DNA from: JACRCT01 sp049841135
Lineage (GTDB): Bacteria; Myxococcota; Myxococcia; Myxococcales; UBA5297
Direction of reading: 5' to 3'
Length of the DNA: 64,000 nt
Assembly: GCA_049841135.1 (NCBI GenBank)
Contig: JASGHK010000005.1
Location: forward strand, 682,001 to 746,000
The position numbers and the translations under genes are program-made. Below the pieces are notes generated by a model. It made no database searches. It had not been told where the DNA came from and saw only the letters and a program-made list of their open reading frames with translations. The number at the start of each line of letters is the position of its first letter. Within the stretch, counting starts at the first letter, position 1. Shown here in pieces: positions 1 to 9,700 of the stretch.

Positions 1-432
1 GATGGCGCGCAGCGCCGCGAGCCCCGGCTCGAGCCGCCCCTGGGAGCAGCTCCGCCTGCGCCGCGGCCAGCGCCTGCGCGACCCGGCTCCGCTCCTGGCT
101 CGTGTCCTCGATGCGCTGCGCGAGCTCGGGGTGTGCTCGTGCCGGTCGCCGCGCTGGTACTCGCTCAGCGCCAGGTTCAGGTTTCCCGCATTGCGCGCCC
201 CGTCGCCCCTGAACTGCGCGTCCTGCGAGGCGGCGTGCCGGGCCTGCGCGTAGGCGCGGGCGTAGTCCTCGTCGGCCGGCTTCAGCCGCACCGCCTCCCC
301 GTAGTAGGCCACCGCGCCTTCGTAGTCGCCGCGCTCGAAGGCCTGCTCCCCGCTGCGCGCCGCGCTGTAGGCGGCACAGCCGCCGAGCACGAGGAGGGAG
401 CAGAGAGAGAGAAGCCGGACAGGAGGGGTCAT
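1..432 (-). CDS. TPR-containing lipoprotein, 3' end outside window
   Basis: The first residues form a lipoprotein signal: a short basic start, a Leu-rich core and the lipobox LGGC at about residues 16-19, so the product should be exported and lipidated. The next 60 residues form tetratricopeptide-like helices (GEQAFERGDYEGAVAYYGEA). Lipoprotein signal plus TPR is seen in the N-terminal part of some myxobacterial secretin-type proteins, but no secretin domain is visible here because the gene runs off the left edge. Near 128-131 the frame shifts by one base in a short G run: upstream it reads as TPR, and downstream the neighbouring frame resumes a helical sequence (ELAQRIEDTSQERSR). The start is the only ATG in front of the signal peptide. 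Export is well supported; function is unknown. Confidence 0.7.
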   Translation of the reverse strand, partial: MTPPVRLLSLCSLLVLGGCAAYSAARSGEQAFERGDYEGAVAYYGEAVRLKPADEDYARAYAQARHAASQDAQFRGDGARNAGNLNLALSEYQRGDRHEHTPSSRSASRTRARSGAGSRRRWPRRRRSCSQGRLEPGLAALRAI

Positions 433-575
433 GGTGTCTCGCATGATAGGCGGGAGTACCCCAGACCTGGGCGCGTGGTAACGCGCTCGTCGCCGCACCT
501 CCGTACCTCCCGTCCGGACGACCCGGTTCATGTCACAAAGTAGCTGCCTATCTTTAGCAAGCCCTGGCGCGCGGC

Positions 576-1878
576 CTACTCGCAGACCAGCGCGGAGGAG
601 CCCGGGGTCGCCGTGGTGTGCAGCGTGAGCTCGAACGTGGTGAGCAGGGTGTTGCCAAGCGCGACCGCGTTGCGCCGCAGGACGCCGCCGGCCTTCGGCT
701 CGCGGGGCTGGGAGAGCACGTTGCTCACCGGGGTCAGATTCCTTGGGGTCGACCAGGACGAGGTCGAGGCTGGTGTCGGGCACGCAGCCGCCGCAGATGT
801 AGATGTGGCTCTGGCGGCCCCAGAGCACCGCCACCGCGTCCTTGAAGCGCACCAGCGTGGGCTCGACCTCGTCGAAGTCGCCCTGCCGCGCGCGCATCGC
901 CACCGGGGTCCCGCTGGCCCGGCCCGCGCCGTCCAGGCGGACCAGCCGCACCACCGCCCAGGCGTCGCTGCGTGCCTCCCGGGTCTCGGACCAGGCGGCG
1001 AGGTAGCCGCCGTCGACCGGCAGGAGCGAGACGGTGGCGCTGGCGAAGCCGATGGCGCCCCCGGAGTCGACGCCGTCCTCGTCCGTGACCGAGACGCGGG
1101 TGGGCGCCACGGCGTCGCCGCCGGACGGGTCGACCTTGGCGAAGGACACGTGGGCGCGGGTGCCCTTCGGCTCGCTCCATAGAAGGGCGTAGCCGTCGGC
1201 GACCGCGGCGATGGCGGCAGCGAAGAAGTTGTACACGCCGCCCGTGGCCAGCTTGCGTGGCGTGGCGCTGGCCTTTCCCGAGGAGTCCAGGCCCAGGTAG
1301 TACAGCTCCCGGCCGCCGGTCGCCGGCACCGTGTAGAGGAGCCCGAAGCCGCTCCCGCCTGAGGCCAGGTGAAGCGAGGTCAGGTAGTCGAGGTTGGACG
1401 GGCCCACGTTCACCGGGCTGCCGACGAGCGCTCCCGCGGAGTCGAGCAGCGCGAGCTTGAGGGTCGAGCCGTCGACGAAGGCCAGCGCGAAGCCGCCGGG
1501 GCGGGCGGTGAAGGCCACCGCGGTCACGCCGCTGGTGTCGTCGCCCGCGATGCGTGTCCCCGCGCCCATCGTGCCGTCGGCCGCGACAGTGGAGACCGTG
1601 AGCGAGAGCGGGCCGGGGAAGTAGTCGACGACCGTCCCCTCGTTGCGGGCGAGGAAGGCGGTGGTGCCGTCGGTGGCGAGGCCGTGACCGTGGCTCCAGA
1701 ACAAGGGGTGGTGCTCGGTGATGGGGCGCTGAACGCGGCAGGTGTAGGTGCCACGCGAGGCGCGGTCGACGATGGGGGTGTCGCTGCCGGAGCCCGGCCC
1801 GCTGCAGCTGGCCAGGGATGTGGCGAGCGCGAGGCAGATCTTCGCAGCGCGAGATCGACTGCGATTCGTGGATGTCAT
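576..1878 (-). CDS. secreted lipoprotein of unknown function, beta-propeller-like repeats
   Basis: The N-terminus is a basic start, a hydrophobic stretch and the lipobox LASC, so this should be an outer-face lipoprotein. The roughly 410-residue mature part is a run of short beta-strand units such as GFALAFVDGS, GFGLLYTVPA, GYALLWSEP and GYLAAWSETRE, spaced about 40-60 residues apart. This is the pattern of myxobacterial secreted beta-propeller-like proteins; no catalytic motif is visible. One extra base near 742, in a CCCC run, moves the last ~55 codons to the next frame, where the sequence continues sensibly to a stop (ending SSALVCE). The span is a multiple of three plus one, as a single insertion predicts. 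Its start codon overlaps the stop of an upstream gene remnant (ATGA). Confidence 0.75.
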
Positions 1879-2153
1879 GGAGGTGCTCTGTCGAAGCGTC
1901 GGCCGTGAGCCGCCATCTTAGTCGCTTCGTCGCGAGCGCTTTGGACTCCGGGCCTCGGGCTCTGCCCAACGTCGCGGTCCTGCGAGAGGGTCCCGAACAC
2001 CTCCGGGTCGTCGCTGTTGACGTGCGGCGCACGCCCGCGGTCGAGCAGACGGCCCAGCGGCTGCTCTCCCTCCAGGAGCGACTGAAGCGTCTGCAGCCCC
2101 TCGCTCGCGAAGATCTCCTCCGCGTCGTCGCGCAGCAGGCACCGCGGAAGCTC
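1875..2153 (-). pseudogene. 3' remnant of an unidentified gene
   Basis: This frame is open for 93 codons and has protein-like composition (for example DDAEEIFASEGLQTLQSLLEG and DDPEVFGTLSQD), but it lacks a usable start codon near its 5' end and is preceded directly by a stop. It ends in TGA overlapping the ATG of the lipoprotein gene downstream, an arrangement normally seen between genuine adjacent genes. I read it as the C-terminal part of a decayed or truncated gene. No family is recognised. The remainder of the 1879-2297 interval shows nothing else I can support. Confidence 0.35.
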
Positions 2154-2297
2154 TCATCGTTAGAAATGGCAAAAGGGTGGAAGCACGGCCTGTCGCTTCC
2201 GCACCCTGCTGCCCCGTGGTACTCGGGGCCGGCACCCGCGACGCAAGGCGGGTTCGTCGGGAGCGGCGATGAGGATCGCCAGATCGTGGAGGCCACG

Positions 2298-2859
2298 ATG
2301 AGCGAGCAGGCGACCGTGAAGGGCTCCAGTCCCCGCGGGATGCAGCTCTGGTGTCGCGAGCGCTTCGGCGAGCAGGAGTTCGCGAAGCTCTTGGCCGCGA
2401 AGTTCTCCCCCGAGGTCCGGCAGAGCTTCGAGACCGACCTGCTCACGAGCCGCAACTACCCGGCGCAGCTCCAGAACGACTTCCTGGCCCAGCTCGCGGC
2501 GCACTTCGGGCCCTCGGGCGAGCAGGAGCTGCGGGTGATGGGCGCCTGGTGCGCGCGGCGGGACCTGGGCAGCATCTACCGCATCTTCCTGATGCTCTTC
2601 TCCACCCTGCGCTCGCTCGAGGCCTTCGTCGGCCTGTGGCGCCGCTACCAGAACACCGGCGAGGCGGTGCTCACCCGGCAGGAGCCGGGCCTCGCCGTCG
2701 TGGAGATCCGCGACGAGCACAACTCCCTCCAGCACTCCTGGGTGGTCGCCGGGTACATCCAGGCCATGCTCGAGCTCGACCGGCGCGAAGAGCGTGAAGG
2801 TGGACTGCGGCCATCCTCGGGGCAGCTCGGTGGCGACCCTCTCCGCCTCCTGGAAGTAG
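2298..2859 (+). CDS. DUF2378-like (TIGR02265-type) cytoplasmic protein
   Basis: About 187 residues, with no signal peptide or membrane segment. The C-terminal half contains a pattern typical of this myxobacterial paralogous family: a helix with SIYRIFL, then LWRRYQNTGEA, an amphipathic strand (GLAVVEIRD), a helix 'VVAGYIQAMLELTGAKSV' and a final strand ending SASWK. Family members are numerous in myxobacteria and have no established biochemical role. GGAGG lies six bases before the ATG. One extra base near 2777 puts the last 26 codons in another frame; correcting it restores the family's C-terminus. A long overlapping frame starting at 1818 is rejected because its upstream part lacks any domain and the ribosome site supports 2298. 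Confidence 0.7.
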
Positions 2860-2894
2860 CGGCGGCACGGCGATCTCGGGAGCGCGTCGGGGCT

Positions 2895-3020
2895 TCCCGG
2901 GCATCCCTGAAATCCGTTTGTCCGAGGCGCGCTTGTGGAGCTGCCGGCCTCCGCGCCGGGGCGCCTTCGCGAAGGTGAAGATCCTTAGCGCGCTAGTGAA
3001 GCTGCCGGCCTTCTTGGCGC
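2895..3020. repeat. degenerate inverted copies of the 62-bp hairpin repeat
   Basis: The sequence around 2900-2965 (core TTGTCCGAGGCGCGCT then CTGCCGGCCTCCG) matches, with a few changes, the reverse complement of the tandem array at 4859-5125. A second, weaker copy follows to about 3020. It lies between the convergent ends of the DUF2378-like gene and the beta-helix gene. It also contains GCCTTCGCGAAGG, a small perfect dyad that could serve as a bidirectional transcription stop. Confidence 0.5.
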
Positions 3021-4681
3021 GGTCGTCGGCTCGTCCTGGGACGAATCGTGAATCCGGCAACCAGCAACAGTCCGAGCACAAAGTGCGCCGTGCCGCCGCC
3101 CGCCGCGCACCCGCATCCTGAGACGCTGCCGGAACGTCCACCGTCCCCGGCCGAGAAGGCAGCGTCCTCTCCTGCGACGGCGCCAGCATCGACGGCTGGG
3201 GCCTCCCCGGAATCGCTCCGAGCCGCGGAGGCGTCCACGGTTCGCGAAGCATCGGCGCCCGGGATCGCGACCGCCGCGTCCACCCTCGCGCTCGCCCCTC
3301 CATCCGCGGGCGCGGCGACCCCAGCATCCGGCGGCGCGATGGTCCCAGCGTCCACCGGCGGCGGCGCGCCATTCGTCGAGGTGAGCACGAACACGTTGAA
3401 GAGCGTCCCCGTCTGGTCGGCGGGTTCGTACGCCCCCGGCGAGCCGATGGGCTGCGCCGGCTGGAGACCGGCCATCGGCACCGCCAGCTTTCCGCCGGAG
3501 TAGGTCCCGGAGAGCACCGGCGCCGCGAGCACGTTCTGGGCGTTGCGCAGCTCGTAGCGGGCCCCGGCGGCGACGACGCTGGAGACGTCGACGTCCACGC
3601 TGGCGGCGCGGAGCCAGTTGTAGACCACCACGTGCGCGCGGCCGGGCTCGTACTTGTTCGGCCGCACGAAGACCTTCGGCGCCGCCGGGTCCACGGTCAG
3701 GTAGGTGTTGGCCGGGTACTGCGCGGTGTCGACGCCCGTCACCGTGCACAGCGTGTTGCCGCTCATCGTCACCGACGACCACGGCTTGGCGAAGTTGACC
3801 GCGCCGATGACGTAGTTGTCCCTGAGCTCCACCGACCCGTTGGCGACCGAGTAGCCCAGCTGCACCGCCCGGGTGTTCCCGCCGATGGCCCACACGAGGT
3901 TCTCGCGCAGCGAGATGCGGTCCGCCGGCTTCAGCCCGCCCACGAGGCAGTCGTCCTTGTGGCCGCTCACCGACGAGGCGACGCCGGCGTTGAAGAGGAC
4001 GTTGCCGACGAAGTCGAAGCCCTGGAGGTCGCCCCCTTCGGTGTAGGCGTGGAGGCCGAAGCTGTAGCCACCGAAGACGACGTTGTCGGCGAGGGTCTTG
4101 GTGCCGGTCGCGTTCTGCGTGTAGACGCCGTGTCCGTGGCCGCGGTCGGTGTCGTCGTAGCCGTTGTGGAAGATGACGCAGCCGTAGATCTCCGCGTTGG
4201 TGGCTCCCGACCAGAAGCCGTTCCCGCCGGTGTCGTGCACGACGAGGTTGATCAGCTTGACGTTCGGGCCGCGCACGTCGAACCCGCCGGCCCTGGCGCC
4301 GCCGCGGTCCGGGTCGGTGTTGGTGATCTCGAAGTCGCGGTAGACGGTCGACGCGCCCTCGACAGTGAAGGTGGCTTCGGTCGCGCCCTTGCCGTCGATC
4401 GTTGCCCACTCGCCCGGCGCGCTGCGCACGGTGATGGGGATGCCGTCGCTGCCGGTGAGCGCGCTGAGGAAGGCGCCGGAGTAGGTGCCGCTATGGAGCA
4501 GCACGGTGTCGCCCGGGCGGATGGCCGAGGGCTGGGCGAGCGCGGTGGCCAGGTTCCACGGAGCGCTCGCGGCGCCGGTGCCGGCCACGGTCCCGGTGGG
4601 GCTGACGTGGTGCTCGGCGGCGTGCGCCAGGGCCGGGGCCAGTAGGAACGCGAAGAGGAGTCCTGCCTGGGGTGTGCGCAT
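2993..4681 (-). CDS. secreted right-handed beta-helix protein with MYXO-CTERM-like anchor
   Basis: About 562 residues. There is a Sec signal peptide (cleavage near ALAHA|AEHH), then a right-handed parallel beta-helix of about 380 residues. The helix is recognisable by repeating short strands with Asn/Gly turns (NAEIYGCVIFHNG, LRENLVWAIGG, VELRDNYVIGA), as in polysaccharide-lyase-like and DUF1565-type proteins. A roughly 90-residue Asp/Ala/Pro-rich linker follows. The C-terminus is SGCGCAAGGG, one hydrophobic helix and RPRTSRRPR, a MYXO-CTERM-like sorting signal. This implies export and cell-surface processing, probably with a carbohydrate substrate, though no catalytic residues can be assigned. 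The ATG at 4681 is chosen because it immediately precedes the signal peptide; the open frame beyond it only runs through repeats. Frame intact. Confidence 0.85.
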   Translation of the reverse strand: MRTPQAGLLFAFLLAPALAHAAEHHVSPTGTVAGTGAASAPWNLATALAQPSAIRPGDTVLLHSGTYSGAFLSALTGSDGIPITVRSAPGEWATIDGKGATEATFTVEGASTVYRDFEITNTDPDRGGARAGGFDVRGPNVKLINLVVHDTGGNGFWSGATNAEIYGCVIFHNGYDDTDRGHGHGVYTQNATGTKTLADNVVFGGYSFGLHAYTEGGDLQGFDFVGNVLFNAGVASSVSGHKDDCLVGGLKPADRISLRENLVWAIGGNTRAVQLGYSVANGSVELRDNYVIGAVNFAKPWSSVTMSGNTLCTVTGVDTAQYPANTYLTVDPAAPKVFVRPNKYEPGRAHVVVYNWLRAASVDVDVSSVVAAGARYELRNAQNVLAAPVLSGTYSGGKLAVPMAGLQPAQPIGSPGAYEPADQTGTLFNVFVLTSTNGAPPPVDAGTIAPPDAGVAAPADGGASARVDAAVAIPGADASRTVDASAARSDSGEAPAVDAGAVAGEDAAFSAGDGGRSGSVSGCGCAAGGGTAHFVLGLLLVAGFTIRPRTSRRPRQEGRQLH

Positions 4682-4715
4682 GGTGCCGGAGGATAGCTCT
4701 TCTGCCCTGGGCATC

Positions 4716-5125
4716 TTCGCGATCCCTGTATCGGTGGCGCGCTGTTGGTGGTGCCGGGCCTCCGTGCCCGGAGCATCTTGGTGGCCTCTGAGTCGGTGGC
4801 GCGCTGCGGATTTGTCGCAGCGCCTGGCGAGTGCCCACCGACAGCGCGCCACAGATGAGCGGATGCCGAGGCTGCACCCGGGCGCGGAGGCCCGGCACCA
4901 CCAACAGCGCGCCTCGGACAAGCGGATGCCGAGGATGCCCCGGGCACGGAGGCCCGGCACCACCAACAGCGCGCCTCGGACAAGCGGATGCCGAGGATGC
5001 CCCGGGCACGGAGGCCCGGCACCACCAACAGCGCGCCTCGGACAAGCGGATGCCGAGGATGCCCCGGGCGCGGAGGCCCGGCACCACCAACAGCGCGCCT
5101 CGGAAGAACAGATGCCGAGGCTTTC
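4716..5125. repeat. 62-bp tandem repeat array with hairpin core, plus one inverted copy
   Basis: A unit containing GCGGATGCCGAGG, a hairpin (CGGGCACGGAGGCCCG) and CACCACCAACAGCGCGCCTCGGA recurs at starts 4859, 4922, 4984 and 5046, with a partial copy at 5109, giving a period of 62-63 bases. A further copy in the opposite orientation spans about 4730-4795. The spaces between copies are part of the repeat, so there are no spacers. The array fills the region between two divergent genes, the beta-helix gene and the vWA/DA1 gene. Translated frames through it are repetitive and not credible as protein. Confidence 0.85.
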
Positions 5126-5219
5126 CCCGACAGGGCGCTTCATGAGGGCAACGGCATCTCAGCAGTTCCTGCCGTCGCCCAGGGCGCTGGCCGCGCCACG
5201 AGCGGATATCCTCTCGTCC

Positions 5220-6706
5220 GTGCCCCGCCGACTCCAACTCCTCGTGGACTGCAACGGCCCGCTCGACGTGGTCGATCGCGAAATCGCCTCGTTCCGGTCC
5301 TGGGCCCGCGCGCTCGAGTCGTCGGAGGTGTCGCTCGAGGTGGTGCTCTTCGGTCGCGCGGCGAGCTGGGTGCCCGAGGGCCTGCGCCTCGCAGGCTCCG
5401 CGCTAGAAACGTCTCTCGCGGGCGGATCACCGGACCTGGCCGGAGCTTCTCCGGTTGAGCGAGTCCCGCCCCGCCCACGCCCTGGCCGTCCTGCTGGCCG
5501 CCGAGCCCGCCTCCGGCTGGAAAGGCGCTACACGCTCGATGCCTGCCTTCCGGGCGGCCGTCGCACTGGGCGGCGGAGGCGCACCGCCACCTCCCGCGCT
5601 CGGGCAGGGCCACTTCGGGGCGGTCTTTCGCGGCGAGCACCTCGGGGCCGGCCTGCGCTGGCTCTTCTGCGAGCTGCGCGACCGGACCTGGTTCTGCGGC
5701 TGCGGCGAGCTGCGGGTCCTGGGCGAGCGGCGCGCCTGCTCGAAGTGTGGGGAGACGACGCTCCCGCGACGACTGGAGATCGGCGGGCGCACCGTCGTCC
5801 TCGCCCCCGGCGCCGCGCTCTTTCCGCACCACCTCGGCCGCGCGCTCTCCTTCGACGCCGCCCCGCTCGTCCTCGACGGCCGAGCCCTGGCCGACGGCCC
5901 CACCACGCTCGAAGGAGCCCCGGGCGTCGTCCTCAGCGGCCCCGTCGCCTCGCGCCGCGACTCGGCGATCGAGGCCTCCCTGCGTACCGAGGCCCACCGT
6001 TGCCACGCCTGCGGAGGTCCGCTCGCCGAGCCTGTCCTCCACCGCCCACCCGACCCCCGGCGCTTCTGTGCGTCCTGTGCGAGCGCGCCGTTCCGCTGCG
6101 ACTTCTGCGACACGCCCCTGGGCCTCCGGGGCGGCAACGTCTGGCCCGACGGGCGCTCGGCCTGCCGCGAGTGCTGGACCTCGGCGCTCACCAGCGTCGA
6201 CGACGCCGCGGAGCTGGCGGAGTCCGGCCGCCAGTGGATGGCCCGCGCGCTGGGCATGCAGGTCCCGAGCTGCCCCACCCGCCTCGAGCACGCGGCCACC
6301 ATCGCCGCGCTCAACGGCCGGGTCTTCCGCCCCCAGCCAGGGTTCACGCCCCGCCCCATCGGCTTCTTCGCGCCCGAGCAGGCGGGCGGGCCCGTCATCT
6401 GCCTCGAGCACGGCACGCCGCGCGGAATCGCCTACGGTGTCCTGGTCCACGAGTCGACGCACTTCTGGCAGACGCGCCACTGGCCCCGCGAGGTCGACCG
6501 CACGCTCGTCGAGGGCCTCGCGATGTGGGTCGAGTACCACGCGCTTTTGGCCGCGGGCGCCATCCACGCGGCGCGCCACTCCGAGCTCTCATGGCGACCC
6601 CGTCTACGGCCTGGGCTTCCGACTGGCGCTCGCGGTGGAGCAGCGCTTCGGCGCCGAGTACGTCAAGGCGCGGCTCCACGAGATCACGTCTTGGCCTCCG
6701 GAGTAG
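5220..6706 (+). CDS. TerY-like vWA / zinc-ribbon / LIM-like DA1-type metallopeptidase
   Basis: About 495 residues when two single-base shifts (near 5440 and 6588) are repaired. Residues 1-160 look like a degenerate vWA domain. LLVDCNGPL stands where the TerY protein at 43 kb has MLVDVSGSM, LEVVLFGRAASWVP matches VEVITFSTGAVWHVP, and a later strand ends AAVALGGG against IAVAIGEG; the metal-site serine is lost. Then come a C-x-C...C-x2-C zinc ribbon and a module ending ALFPHHLG, both also found in the TerY-P kinase at 45 kb. A LIM-like Cys block follows (HACGG, CASC, CDFC, CREC). Last is an HESTH zinc-peptidase motif with the downstream glutamate in VEGLAMWVEY and a tail DPVYGLGFRLA, as in the DA1 family. 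No signal peptide, so cytoplasmic. GTG start chosen because upstream frame is repeat. It overlaps the convergent helicase gene by 23 bases. Confidence 0.75.
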
Positions 6707-9700
6707 CTCCCGCCCGCTTCTCGGCGAGCGCGATCCCCTCCTCCATCCGCTGGTGGACGCCCCGGGTCAGCCCGCGGAAACCGAAGCGCTTGGCCAGCGC
6801 CCGGGCCAGCTCCTCGCGCGGCATCGCGCCGTAACGGGCGAGCAGGCTCTCCGCGGCGTTGGCCAGCTCTTCGACGGCGATGTCCTCGGCGTCGCGGCGG
6901 CTGACCGGGTCGGCGGGATTGGCGACGCGGTAGTGCCGCCAGGTGTCGGGACTCGCACCGGCGGGCCACAGGAAGCCCTCGTTCCACGTCGGCCGCCGCT
7001 GCGCCGGAGCCCTCGCCAGGAGCCGGGCGAGCGCGGAGCCGAACCCCGCTGGCGAGCGCTTCAGGCCCCAGATCTCCGCGACGCGGCGGCACAGCAGCCG
7101 CTCGGAGATGGGCCCCTCGACCGCGACGATCTCCGCGACCAGGTCCGGCACCTCCGGCAGGGTCCACGCGAAGACGCTGGTCTGCGGCGCGAGCTTCGCC
7201 GTCCGGTACGGCTCCTCGTCGGTGGCCTGCGCCACGAAGGCCGGGGCCTCCTCGACGGCGGGCTCCGGCGCGTCCTCCGGCGCCAGCGCGGAGGCGGGCG
7301 CGGGTGCGGGTTCGGGCTGGGGAGAAGGAGTCGGCACCGGCGGCTCGGGGAGCGCCGCGAGCTGGGCCGCGTCCTGCCGGGCCTTCGCGATGAGCGCAGT
7401 GACCTCGGAGACCACGCGATCCGCGCTCTCGTGCCAGTCGAGCGCGCGGACGCGGCACAGGTGCCGCCACCCCAGCGAGGTCAGAGACTCCCAGCGCAGC
7501 CGGTCGCGATCGCGCGCCGTGTCGGTTGCCGCGAACCGCGCGCCGTCGAGCTCCAGGCCCAGCGCGTACGTCCCCGGCGCGTCCGGGTTGGCCACCGCCA
7601 GATCCAGGCGGAACCGCCCGATGCCCACATTGAGCTCCGCGGCATAGCCCGCGGCCTCGAGCCGTGCCTTCAGCGCCCGCTTGATCGTCGCGTCCGCCGG
7701 AGGGTCCTCGAAGACGTCGCCGCCCACCACCGCCTCGCCTTGGCTGGCGGCGGCCTCCAGGAAGGCCTTCAGGTCGTGCAGGCCGCGCGCGGTCGTGCTC
7801 GACAGATTCGAGCTGGGCGGGCTCGAAGGAGACGAAGACCACGAGCTGCTCGCGGGCGCGGGTGACCGCCACGTTCAGGCGCCGCTCTCCGCCGAGCTGC
7901 CCCAGCGGCCCCATGTTCGCGGTGATCCGCCCCAGCGAGTCCGGGCCGTAGCCGATGGAGAAGAGGACCACGTCGCGCTCGTCGCCCTGGATGTTCTCCA
8001 GGTTCTTGACGATGAGCGGCTCGGGGCGCTCCGGGTCGAAGAACGGCTCGATCTCGGGCTCCTTCTCCCGCGCGGCCTCGAGCAGGTCCTCGACGAGCGC
8101 CTGCTGGGCCCGCGAGAAGGTGACCACGGCCAGGCTGCGCTTGCTCTCGCTCGGGCGCTTCAGCCGCCGGACGACCTCGGCCACCAGCGCCTCGGCCTCG
8201 ATGAGGTTGGTCGCCGTATTGCCGCGGTCGTAGCGCCCCTTCACCCGGACGCAGGAGATGCCGAGCCGCGGAGTGCGAGCCTGCGCTGCGGGGAGCAGCT
8301 GCAGGTGGTTCGCGTAGTAGCGGGCGTTGGAGAAGGCGATGAGCGACGGGTGCCGGCTGCGGTAGTGCCAGGTGAGCTGCAGGCTGGGCAGGCCCGAGGC
8401 GGCGCACTCCTCGAGGATGCTGTCGAGCTCGGCGAGCACCTCGTCGTCCTCGCACTCCTCGTCCTTGGCCTGGCCCAGGAAGAACGACGTCGGCGGGAGC
8501 TGCTTGGAGTCGCCCACCACCACCACCTGCCGCCCGCGGGCGATGGCGCCGATGGCCTCGTGCGTCGGGACCTGCGAGGCCTCGTCGAAGACCACCACGT
8601 CGAACGGCGGCTGGCTCGGGTCCAGGTATTGCGCCACCGACTGCGGGCTCATCAGCACGCACGGCTTGAGCTGCCGGATGAGCCCCGCGCACTCGCCAAA
8701 GAGCTGCCGCGGCGAGGCGAAGCCCGCGCGCTTGTTGAACTGCCGCAGGAGGATGCCGGCCTGCGAGGTGGGGGGCGCGCCCTGGTCCAGCCTCGGCAGC
8801 CGCGCCGCCAGCCGCGCGCGGATTCTCGTCGCGCGCCAGGTCGCGCAGCGCCCGGTCCTGCTCGGCGAAGCGCTCCTCGCGCCCGCGCTGCTTGAGCCCG
8901 TCGAAGGTCGAGAGTGCCTTCTCCGCGAGCACCCGCTGCTCGAGCCACCAGGCCAGCCAGCCGTGCTCGAAGGCCGCGACGAGCCCGTCCGCGCTCACCT
9001 CGTCCTTCTCCAGCGCCTTGACCGCCTTCGTCAGCCCCAGCGCGAGGCACGCGTCCCGATTGCGGCGGTACGCGCCCCACTCCCGGAGCTGCGAGGCGTT
9101 CTCGCGAATCTTCGACGCGCGCAGGACCGAGGCCGCGAGGTGTCCCGGCTCGGCCGGCTTGGTCCACGAACCCGAGAGCTCCAGGGCGCCGGTGACGGCG
9201 CGCACCGCCGCGGAGTACTTGGCGTAGGCCTCGCGGAACGCGGCGATGGCCGGCGAGGCGTCGGTACCGCCCGCCGCGGCGAGCCCCGTCGCCTTCGGGA
9301 ATCGGGTGGCGCGGTTGCGGAAGGAGCGCGACCAGGCGCAGAGCTTGTGCAGCGCCTCAGCGTCCACCTTCGGCAGCTCCCAGGGGTCCATCGGCACCGC
9401 GCCCACGAGCGCGGCGATCCGCGGCGCGCTCGCGCCGAGCTCGGTCTTGGCCTTGCGCAGCGAGAGGGCGGTCTCGACGTCGCCGAACAGGGCGTTCGAG
9501 GGCGGGACCTTGGACTTCGCCACGCGCTTCGCGGCCCAACGGACGGTCAGCGCCAGGACGATCCAGCCCAGCAGGAAGACACCGAGCCACTGCTTGAGGG
9601 TCCCGCGCCAGTCGTCGAGCGGCTGGGCGAGCATCGACGGCTCGTATGGCTCCAGCCGGGTCTCGAGCGTGCGCGCCTCTTCGACCTTCGAGAGCCACGC

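Noticed and set aside
734..2455. 573-codon minus-strand frame
   Set aside because: Arg/Pro-rich shadow of the lipoprotein gene at 576-1878 and of the antisense of the DUF2378-like gene; no domain.
4859..5125. CRISPR-like array
   Set aside because: The repeat unit is continuous at 62-63 bases with no variable spacers and no cas genes nearby.
4485..7865. Very long open frame on the plus strand
   Set aside because: It runs through the repeat array and the opposite strand of other genes; only 5220 to about 5440 of it is protein-like, as the start of the DA1-type gene. High G+C keeps such frames open.
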